Positions 1 to 5,812 of a DNA stretch of 5,812 bases are shown here, in pieces. This DNA is from Deltaproteobacteria bacterium (lineage in GTDB: Bacteria; Desulfobacterota; Desulfuromonadia; Geobacterales; Pseudopelobacteraceae): the NCBI GenBank assembly GCA_030654645.1, contig JAURXC010000030.1:1-5812 (forward strand). The letters run 5' to 3'. Position 1 is the stretch's first letter, and each line of letters starts with the position of its first letter. Under the pieces are notes generated by a model. It was given only the letters and a program-made list of their open reading frames with translations, had not been told where the DNA came from and did no database searches. Made by a program: the position numbers and the translations under genes.

Positions 1-527
1 ATGAATCCCTGGATGGACTGGGTGAGTTTGATTTCATCTGGATGCGCTTTGTGCTTGAGTACCATCGCGCGGGAAGCCGAGATATTGTGCGAAATCTGTC
101 AAGACTTCTGCGTCCCGGCGGAATTCTTTGCCTGATCGACCTTGATTACAACTGCCTCAGCCACTTCGGACTCAGCCCCAGGCTGGAGAAAACCATCAGC
201 GGCATCATGGAGACACTGGAAAGGGACCATGATTTTGATCCCTATCTCGGCAGGAAACTATACTCATTCCTATACGACCTGAACTACCGTGAAATTGCCG
301 TGGATGTCGGCATGCATCACCTGATTTATGGACCACTTGACCAGGTTGACGAATACAACTGGACAAAGAAAGTGGAAGTGGCAGCGCAGAATTCGGGATA
401 TGGATTCGATGAATACCCAGGTGGCTACGATGAATTTGTCGAGGAATTCAAGACCTTTTTTGCAGATCCGCGCCGATTCACCTATACACCGGTCATTTCC
501 TGCAGGGGAATCAAGCCTCCGGCCTGA
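1..527 (+). CDS. Class I SAM-dependent methyltransferase, C-terminal part (5' end outside the window)
   Basis: The reading frame is open from base 3 to a TGA at 525-527 and enters from the left edge, so the N-terminus with the SAM-binding glycine loop is not visible. What is seen fits the second half of a class I methyltransferase: an acidic-hydrophobic strand FDFIWMRFVLEY, then a helix, then LLRPGGILCLIDLDYN. The LRPGG turn is the usual motif between helix and strand 5 of UbiE/Methyltransf_25-like enzymes. The tail ends in a strand like those closing this fold (VISCRGIKP). The substrate cannot be told from this part. The Met codon at 42 lies inside the fold and is not the true start. The gene converges on the c-di-GMP operon with only 18 bases between the stop codons. 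I am confident of the family and have no basis for a specific reaction. Confidence 0.8.
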   Translation, partial: ESLDGLGEFDFIWMRFVLEYHRAGSRDIVRNLSRLLRPGGILCLIDLDYNCLSHFGLSPRLEKTISGIMETLERDHDFDPYLGRKLYSFLYDLNYREIAVDVGMHHLIYGPLDQVDEYNWTKKVEVAAQNSGYGFDEYPGGYDEFVEEFKTFFADPRRFTYTPVISCRGIKPPA

Positions 528-545
528 TCAGATGTTTGTGAAAGT

Positions 546-2828
546 TTACCCCTGACTGCAATTCTCCAGTACACAGCGGCTGATAAAAGCTTCCATGAAT
601 CTTTCCGCGGTCTCCTTGAACTCCAGCAGCTCAATCCCGAAACCGGTCGGCAAGGTCGTTTTCTTGATTTCCTGGCGACGGTTCACCCAGGCTATTCGTC
701 CTCTTGCCTCGATTGTCTGGAAGTTGTCGGGAAGAGTCATGCAGATTTCAACCGGTGTCCCCTCATGCACGTCTTCATGACTAGCGACAAAAATCCCCTT
801 CATGCTGAGATCTCTGCTGACGGCATCATAGCTGTTTCCATCCACGATGAACGATAGCGGCACACTGGTAGAAACCCTGGTCTGCCCCCTGGGACTGAAA
901 GAGGCAGACTCATCCCGGTTTGACGGCACGTACTGGTAAGCCTTGGAATAATAACTTAAAAAAGCCTCCACAATGCGACTTTCAAACTGTTTCCCGCACT
1001 CGTCCCGAAGAAGTTGAAACGCCTCGTCAAGCGGCATGGGAGCACGATAGTGGCGCTTGGCGGTTACCGCTTCAAAATAATCTGCCACCGCAATTATCTT
1101 GGATCCCAGAGGCACATCATTCCCTTTGAGGCCTTGCGGATAGCCGCTGCCGTCCACCTTTTCATGGTGCGCTCCTGCAATCTCCGGAACTTCGCGGTAG
1201 ATACCTTCAAAATTGATCTGAGCCAGTATTTCCCTGGTTTTGCCGGCATGGGCCTTGACGGTATCGTACTCTTCCGGTGTCAGGCTCCCCTCTTTTTTGA
1301 GAATCGCATCCGGCACCCCGATCTTGCCGTAATCGTGGAGCAGTGCGGCCACCCTGATCTTCTCACACTCATCGGTGGAAAGGTTCAGCTCCCTGCAGAT
1401 TCCGATGGAATATTCGGTAACTTTTTCAGAGTGTCCGGCGGTAAGCGAATCACGGGCATCAATGCTGGCCGACAGGACCTGAAGCACCGAATTGAACTGC
1501 CGCACCTTGGATTCAATAAGATCGGCGTTGCGCAGACTGATGCCTATCACGGACGCGATCCCCATCAAAAGGCTTATGTCGCTCTGAACCAGCGGATTTT
1601 TGGTTTTCACATTATCTACAGCCAAGAGGCCTATCGATATCCCTTCACAAACAATCGGGCAGCAGATAAAAGCCTGGGTGCCGACTCTTTTCACGAATGA
1701 CTGGCTTTGCGGCGACAGGGTTTCCTCGATCTCTTTCAGATCGTTTATCAGAAAAGGTTTCTGCTCATGAAAGGAAATTGTAAAGATCCCTTTCGAATTA
1801 GGGCTGTCAAGATTGAATGAGACTGAATCCAGCAGACCAAGCTGATCGTGGGAATAGCCGTATCCGTTATGCAAAACCAGCTTGCTTCTTTCCGGATTTG
1901 CAATAAGGATCAGGCCACGGTCATAATTGAGCCGTTTTTTCATGATCTGGCATACGTTAGCAAGAATATCTTCACAATTGGTGCAGGTACTCAACGCCTG
2001 ACCAATCTCATTGGTCATCAACGCGTTATTGTAGTTATTGTCGATCTGCTCGATAAGTTTTTCGGTCGATTCCCTGGTATTGTCCAGACTGGCCTGCATT
2101 TCACTTTTTTCAATCTTGGCTGCCACAATCGCCAGTATGCACACCAGCGATACAAACAGTGGCAAAAGGATCTCCAGGGCGGTCCAGCGGTCGGTCGCTG
2201 CCAACATCAGCGACATGAAAGTAAAAAAAATAGTTACGGCTATCCCCATCCTTCTCAAATATACCGACAGCGATCTTTCCCAGGTCACAATATAGCGGCA
2301 TGACTCGCCGCCGTCGAAGATGCACTCGGGATGCTGAACATGGGGAAGCTTGAAACCGAACACAACCACCAGCGCCTCGAAAAAACCGATCCTGTTTTTG
2401 CACTGGAAAGGTTTTTCGACGATTCCGATACGAGGGGTTACGGTTATTTCCACCTTGTTTGAAGAGATCTTTCGGGATTCGTAGTTCGACGACTTTGTGA
2501 AATTCGAGGTGGCCTTGTTTATCAACTCAAAGGCATTGGCGGGGCCGATCAAACCTAGGGCATACTGCCTCATTACTCCCAGCGCAGCCGGAGAAGCCGC
2601 GTAACGGCCGGCTTCCCTGGCAATGTTCTCGTTCCCGGTCAGCTGAACCAGCTTTTCATAGAAAAGATCAATCTGCTCCTGGGTGAACCAATGCCCCTGG
2701 TCGGCGACTTCGTAGGCTTTCATTCCGGCATGGTGCAGAAGTTCGCTGACGTTCACATAACTGTACTTGCTGGTTATAAGCCTGACATAATAATCGATTA
2801 TCCTGCTATTGTAGATTGCGGCGCTCAT
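546..2828 (-). CDS. Membrane-bound c-di-GMP phosphodiesterase: V4R-like sensor, 2 TM, GAF, HD-GYP, PilZ
   Basis: This 760-residue protein is expected to hydrolyse c-di-GMP at the inner membrane. Residues 1-184 resemble a V4R/heme-NO-binding-associated ligand sensor, with CKNRIGFFE at 143-151 and HPEC...C at 166-177. Two hydrophobic helices follow at about 194-212 and 216-236, then a short polar, probably coiled-coil linker, and a GAF domain at about 274-437. The HD-GYP domain (about 443-628) has the expected catalytic set: H466, H498-D499, K502, H527, H554-H555, DGSGYP at 559-564 and D583, so it should be active. A C-terminal PilZ domain (about 645-752) has RxxxR (R647, R651) and DLSMKG (673-678), the c-di-GMP contact motifs. 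The start ATG shares its A with the TGA of the upstream gene, and no strong Shine-Dalgarno site precedes it, so translation is probably coupled. The N-terminal domain call is the least certain part; the HD-GYP and PilZ calls are firm. Confidence 0.93.
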   Translation of the reverse strand: MSAAIYNSRIIDYYVRLITSKYSYVNVSELLHHAGMKAYEVADQGHWFTQEQIDLFYEKLVQLTGNENIAREAGRYAASPAALGVMRQYALGLIGPANAFELINKATSNFTKSSNYESRKISSNKVEITVTPRIGIVEKPFQCKNRIGFFEALVVVFGFKLPHVQHPECIFDGGESCRYIVTWERSLSVYLRRMGIAVTIFFTFMSLMLAATDRWTALEILLPLFVSLVCILAIVAAKIEKSEMQASLDNTRESTEKLIEQIDNNYNNALMTNEIGQALSTCTNCEDILANVCQIMKKRLNYDRGLILIANPERSKLVLHNGYGYSHDQLGLLDSVSFNLDSPNSKGIFTISFHEQKPFLINDLKEIEETLSPQSQSFVKRVGTQAFICCPIVCEGISIGLLAVDNVKTKNPLVQSDISLLMGIASVIGISLRNADLIESKVRQFNSVLQVLSASIDARDSLTAGHSEKVTEYSIGICRELNLSTDECEKIRVAALLHDYGKIGVPDAILKKEGSLTPEEYDTVKAHAGKTREILAQINFEGIYREVPEIAGAHHEKVDGSGYPQGLKGNDVPLGSKIIAVADYFEAVTAKRHYRAPMPLDEAFQLLRDECGKQFESRIVEAFLSYYSKAYQYVPSNRDESASFSPRGQTRVSTSVPLSFIVDGNSYDAVSRDLSMKGIFVASHEDVHEGTPVEICMTLPDNFQTIEARGRIAWVNRRQEIKKTTLPTGFGIELLEFKETAERFMEAFISRCVLENCSQG

Positions 2829-2830
2829 CA
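2826..2830 (-). promoter_or_regulatory. TGATG stop/start overlap coupling the two operon genes
   Basis: On the minus strand the TGA stop of the tandem PilZ gene (2830-2828) and the ATG start of the HD-GYP gene (2828-2826) share one base. The sequence just upstream of this ATG has no convincing Shine-Dalgarno site. Termination-reinitiation is the likely way the second gene is translated, which would keep the two proteins in a fixed ratio. Confidence 0.75.
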
Positions 2831-4909
2831 GGCGGTAATCCCGGGCAACTCGACTTCAATGTCTTTCTGGACAAAGCGAAAACCGTTATCACAGAATTTT
2901 ATGAATTTGTCGGTGTAATGCAGATTCATGATGCAGAGAGTGTAAACCTTTTCAACCGGCAGGCAGATGTTCTCGGCATATGATGCGGGAAACATCAGAA
3001 CCGGCATTTCCTGATGCTCATAATCGTCCGCCACGCACGAAAGAGCCGATTCAATCACGCTTCCGGGCACGGTCATATCGATCAGCATCACGGTCGCACA
3101 GTTGGTAAGATTGGCCATATTGAGGCCGATATCGGTAACATTGGCCATGATGACAGCCTTCAACTCACCTTCTTCGGCAAGAGAATAGAGATGTTTTTCT
3201 TTTTTGAAACCAAGCCGCTGGTACTCCTCGGACAGTCCATCCGTGGAGGAATTCCCCGACTGAAGATCAAAGGCGTCAATCATCAGACCGCCGGAAACAT
3301 GACGGTAGAAGCGCTTCAATTCGTCATAATCGCCGGACTGCGTCGGTTTCAACGTCCACTGTTCCGGCAGTTGTTCTTGATCAAACCCGGCCTTGTGATA
3401 ATGAAAATAGGCGAACTTGTCGAGAGAGCAACCGTGAGGATCGTTGATTTCCTTGGCAAACCCCCCAAACACCCGGTTCGGAAACTTGTTCTCCGGTCTG
3501 AAATAATAAAAAACGTACTTCAAATGAGCCGAGTAGAGCTGGTAAAGATCATTCAGATAGCAGCTGATCTGCTTCAACACCATCAGGCCGGCCTTCATCG
3601 ACTCGGTCTTGTTGGCGGCATGGTGGTGAATCATCCAGGAGTTTTCGTACAGACGTACCATGGACATGTGCCCAAGGATAACGCCCTTGTCCTGATAGAT
3701 GAAATGCCGTGCTATGGCGGGGTTGTGGTTATACAGCTTTTCATAGATGCGCTTGATTTCGTGCTTGTTGGACTGAAAGAAAGCATATTTTTCAGGATAG
3801 ATGAAACCGGTTTCGAAAAAAAAGTTCCAGAGCGCATCCATAACCACGCTGGTGCAGACATATGAATTGCTGTTATCCGCCTGGTGAAGCAGTGACAACA
3901 GCCTGACATGGTCATCCATGGCCATGTCGAGAATCGCCAGTCCACATCTCACTACACCATCTTTAAGCCCTGCACCGCTGGTATTTCTATAGACAACCTG
4001 CGCACGGCACTTGATCCGGAAGCTTTGGGCAAAGCTCAGATCCAGCTCCGGAATTATTATACCGGCTAACAGCTGGGAATTACCCGCAGCTTCCTCCACC
4101 GAAAAACCCGAGCCGGAAATATCAATGGTTTTAAGATTAACATTAATGCCGGTCAGCGGATGGACGAACACCACGCTGGGAGAAGGGACCAGCACATGCC
4201 TGGTACTGCGGAACTGTTTCGGCCTGTACCTCTGGATACGGTCACTGACCGGAGACAGCACGAATGTCACGACGTCCCGATCAACCACCTGCCTGATGAT
4301 CCTGCATTCGCCGGAATACAGCAGTTCGCTCTCGGCGTGAAGATGCAGGCTGACCGGCGATGAAGAATTAATCCACTGGAAGGCCTGGGGTGAAGTCGAG
4401 GTTACCTGGGCACAAAAAGACATGGGGTTGGAATCAAGCAGGGCCCCTTTAAACACGGCGCTGCTCTGGGTGACTGTGGCCTGTATGCCGCTACTGAGAT
4501 AGCGCTTAGCTTTTCTGGAATTAATTTCATTGCACACTTCCGGCAGCAGCAAACTGATGCCCTGCTCGTTGATGCTGATAACTTCAGGATTGACCTGAAG
4601 GCATTTCTTGCCGTCCGTGATCAGCATATTCTGAAAGGAGTGCGACTTAAGAATCCAGGGGTCGGTCGGCTCGCTCCAGACACAATCAAGCTTGTCACCG
4701 GCACAGGGGAGCGGTTTCGCGGTAAGTGACAGGGTGCTTTCGAACTTGGTATGCTTCAGATTTATCAGAACCGTTCGATCCTGAAAGTTTATGTAATTGA
4801 GCTTGTTGACAAGAAAACGCTTGCCGATACCACGAACCTTTTGAATGTTCCCACTTTCGGCATCTGCATCGGAGGAGCTTAAGCGCGGTATGATATGCAG
4901 TTTGTCCAT
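2828..4909 (-). CDS. Tandem PilZ protein with C-terminal GNAT-like acyltransferase module
   Basis: This is a 693-residue soluble protein with no signal peptide or membrane helix. Residues 20-125 are beta-rich and may be a YcgR-like N-terminal domain. Residues about 128-222 look like a first PilZ domain, with RxxxR (R132, R136) but a degenerate second motif (D159, N161, S164). Residues about 224-345 are a clearer PilZ domain with DISGSG at 263-268, preceded by an Arg-rich stretch (R227, R229, R234, R237) that lacks exact RxxxR spacing. From about 355 the sequence suggests a GNAT-like fold: a strand GHMSMVRLYENSW, a turn and helix at 431-456, a strand LKYVFYYFRPEN and then RVFGGF, resembling the GNAT N...GF ending. 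A second, more diverged half follows (about 525-685). The usual Q/RxxGxG/A acetyl-CoA loop is not intact, so catalysis is unproven. The start is set by an in-frame TAA at 4915-4913, just upstream. It is the first gene of the operon. I see no better family name. Confidence 0.85.
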   Translation of the reverse strand: MDKLHIIPRLSSSDADAESGNIQKVRGIGKRFLVNKLNYINFQDRTVLINLKHTKFESTLSLTAKPLPCAGDKLDCVWSEPTDPWILKSHSFQNMLITDGKKCLQVNPEVISINEQGISLLLPEVCNEINSRKAKRYLSSGIQATVTQSSAVFKGALLDSNPMSFCAQVTSTSPQAFQWINSSSPVSLHLHAESELLYSGECRIIRQVVDRDVVTFVLSPVSDRIQRYRPKQFRSTRHVLVPSPSVVFVHPLTGINVNLKTIDISGSGFSVEEAAGNSQLLAGIIIPELDLSFAQSFRIKCRAQVVYRNTSGAGLKDGVVRCGLAILDMAMDDHVRLLSLLHQADNSNSYVCTSVVMDALWNFFFETGFIYPEKYAFFQSNKHEIKRIYEKLYNHNPAIARHFIYQDKGVILGHMSMVRLYENSWMIHHHAANKTESMKAGLMVLKQISCYLNDLYQLYSAHLKYVFYYFRPENKFPNRVFGGFAKEINDPHGCSLDKFAYFHYHKAGFDQEQLPEQWTLKPTQSGDYDELKRFYRHVSGGLMIDAFDLQSGNSSTDGLSEEYQRLGFKKEKHLYSLAEEGELKAVIMANVTDIGLNMANLTNCATVMLIDMTVPGSVIESALSCVADDYEHQEMPVLMFPASYAENICLPVEKVYTLCIMNLHYTDKFIKFCDNGFRFVQKDIEVELPGITA

Positions 4910-4956
4910 TTTTTACCCATTGAATAAGCAGAATCCAAGTTTTCAAGGTTACCGAT

Positions 4957-4969
4957 TTGTTATTAACAA
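4957..4969. repeat. Perfect 13-base inverted repeat in the operon leader
   Basis: The arms TTGTTA and TAACAA flank a single T, giving a perfect palindrome with 6-base arms, about 50 bases upstream of the operon's first ATG. Its size and symmetry would suit a dimeric regulator, but it is short and A+T-rich and could arise by chance. It does not match the FNR or CRP consensus. Confidence 0.35.
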
Positions 4970-4981
4970 GCATTTCGGAAA

Positions 4982-5002
4982 CACTAGCCACGCCTGCTTG
5001 TG
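4982..5002. repeat. Imperfect stem-loop in the operon leader
   Basis: The arms CACTAGC and GCTTGTG can pair at 6 of 7 positions around a 7-base loop. The element lies inside the leader that the possible promoter at 5068-5096 would produce. No run of T follows on either strand, so it does not look like a terminator. Confidence 0.25.
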
Positions 5003-5012
5003 ATGTTTAAAT

Positions 5013-5028
5013 ATTTATATTTATAAAT
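5013..5028. repeat. Perfect A+T-only inverted repeat
   Basis: The arms ATTTATA and TATAAAT (7 bases each) surround TT. It is the core of the most A+T-rich patch between the divergent genes. It could act as an UP-like element, a melting site or a binding site for a nucleoid protein; simple low-complexity sequence is an equally good explanation. Confidence 0.35.
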
Positions 5029-5067
5029 GGCACTTCCACAGCCATCCATTCGGGATTATTACTGTAT

Positions 5068-5096
5068 TTTCTAGCACATCTGCCAGAGGGCTACAA
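5068..5096 (-). promoter_or_regulatory. Possible sigma-70-type promoter for the c-di-GMP operon
   Basis: Read on the minus strand, TTGTAG (5096-5091) and TAGAAA (5073-5068) are 17 bases apart, and the second hexamer is preceded by TGC, an extended -10 pattern. The hexamers match consensus at 3 and 4 of 6 positions, so the evidence is modest. A start here would give an untranslated leader of roughly 150 bases before the ATG at 4909. Confidence 0.3.
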
Positions 5097-5141
5097 GTAA
5101 ATTAGAACGGCGGGCACCAACCATTAATAACTGTTTCACAA

Positions 5142-5161
5142 CTGCTTCAAATATCAAGCAG
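5142..5161. repeat. Inverted repeat upstream of rep
   Basis: The arms CTGCTT and AAGCAG (6 bases, perfect) surround the 8-base loop CAAATATC. The repeat lies about 70 bases upstream of the rep start codon, just before the possible promoter, where an operator could sit. No T-run follows, so it is not a terminator. Confidence 0.3.
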
Positions 5162-5208
5162 GCCATCGAGCCCACCCAATCGGACTGATTTGCATCATGG
5201 CCACCAAC

Positions 5209-5214
5209 TATGAT
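5209..5214 (+). promoter_or_regulatory. Possible -10 element for rep
   Basis: TATGAT matches the sigma-70 -10 consensus at 5 of 6 positions and ends 14 bases before the rep ATG at 5229. The best partner upstream is CTGATT at 5185-5190 with an 18-base spacer, which is weak (3 of 6). If it is used, the mRNA would have a leader of only a few bases. Confidence 0.25.
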
Positions 5215-5228
5215 ACACAATATCCACA

Positions 5229-5812
<584 letters not shown>

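Larger units (their letters stand above)
4910..5228. other. Divergent intergenic region, A+T-rich, no gene seen
   Basis: These 319 bases separate the start codons of the leftward c-di-GMP operon and the rightward rep gene. No open frame with a credible start and ribosome site was found. The stretch is clearly richer in A+T than its flanks, most strongly around 5003-5028. It holds several short inverted repeats and weak promoter-like sequences, listed separately. I recognise no riboswitch, tRNA or other structured RNA in it. Confidence 0.8.

Noticed and set aside
505..555. Possible bidirectional terminator between the converging genes, including the palindrome CTGATCAG at 524-531
   Set aside because: The stems are only 4-5 bases and no T-run follows on either strand, so a Rho-independent terminator cannot be supported.
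1014..1700. Plus-strand open frame (228 codons) opposite the HD-GYP region
   Set aside because: The minus strand here encodes the GAF and HD-GYP domains with exact catalytic motifs, and the plus-strand product shows no family features.
3014..3865. Long plus-strand open frame (283 codons) opposite the tandem PilZ gene
   Set aside because: Its translation is rich in His, Arg and Ile with no domain pattern, and the opposite strand carries a clear PilZ protein. It is an antisense shadow.
4695..4991. Minus-strand open frame of 98 codons overlapping the start of the PilZ gene
   Set aside because: It is out of frame with the recognised protein, has no domain pattern, and mostly overlaps the better-supported gene.
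5028..5041. TGGCAC resembling a sigma-54 -24 element
   Set aside because: No TTGC-type -12 element follows at the required spacing. The GG/TTGC pair at 5182-5193 also has the wrong spacing (10 rather than 12).
4910..5228. Search for a c-di-GMP riboswitch in the operon leader
   Set aside because: No GEMM-like conserved segments or extended paired structure were recognised by eye on the minus strand.

Overview
The window carries four protein-coding genes, two of them cut by its edges. No RNA gene, insertion sequence or CRISPR array is visible. The protein set suggests a Gram-negative bacterium rich in cyclic-di-GMP signalling, perhaps a Desulfuromonadia/Geobacter-type deltaproteobacterium. That placement is an inference from protein style and rests on no marker gene.

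Layout: (1) Bases 1-527, plus strand, hold the 3' part of a class I SAM-dependent methyltransferase. (2) After an 18-base convergent gap, bases 546-4909 on the minus strand form a two-gene operon transcribed leftward. Its first gene (4909-2828) encodes a 693-residue protein with two PilZ-type c-di-GMP receptor domains followed by a long C-terminal half that looks like two degenerate GNAT acyltransferase folds. Its second gene (2828-546) encodes a 760-residue membrane protein with a V4R-like ligand sensor, two transmembrane helices, GAF, HD-GYP phosphodiesterase and a C-terminal PilZ domain. The two genes share one base in a TGATG stop/start junction, so they are probably translationally coupled. 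(3) Bases 4910-5228 are a 319-base A+T-rich divergent intergenic region with several short inverted repeats and weak promoter-like sites. (4) Bases 5229-5812, plus strand, are the start of a Rep-type DNA helicase gene that continues past the window.

Functional reading: the operon pairs an enzyme expected to hydrolyse c-di-GMP, itself carrying a c-di-GMP receptor domain, with a soluble protein that may bind c-di-GMP through tandem PilZ domains and pass that signal to a GNAT-like module. If the GNAT reading is right, this would be a c-di-GMP-gated acyltransferase encoded with the phosphodiesterase that controls its ligand. This is the most interesting content of the window. The methyltransferase and the helicase look like unrelated neighbours.
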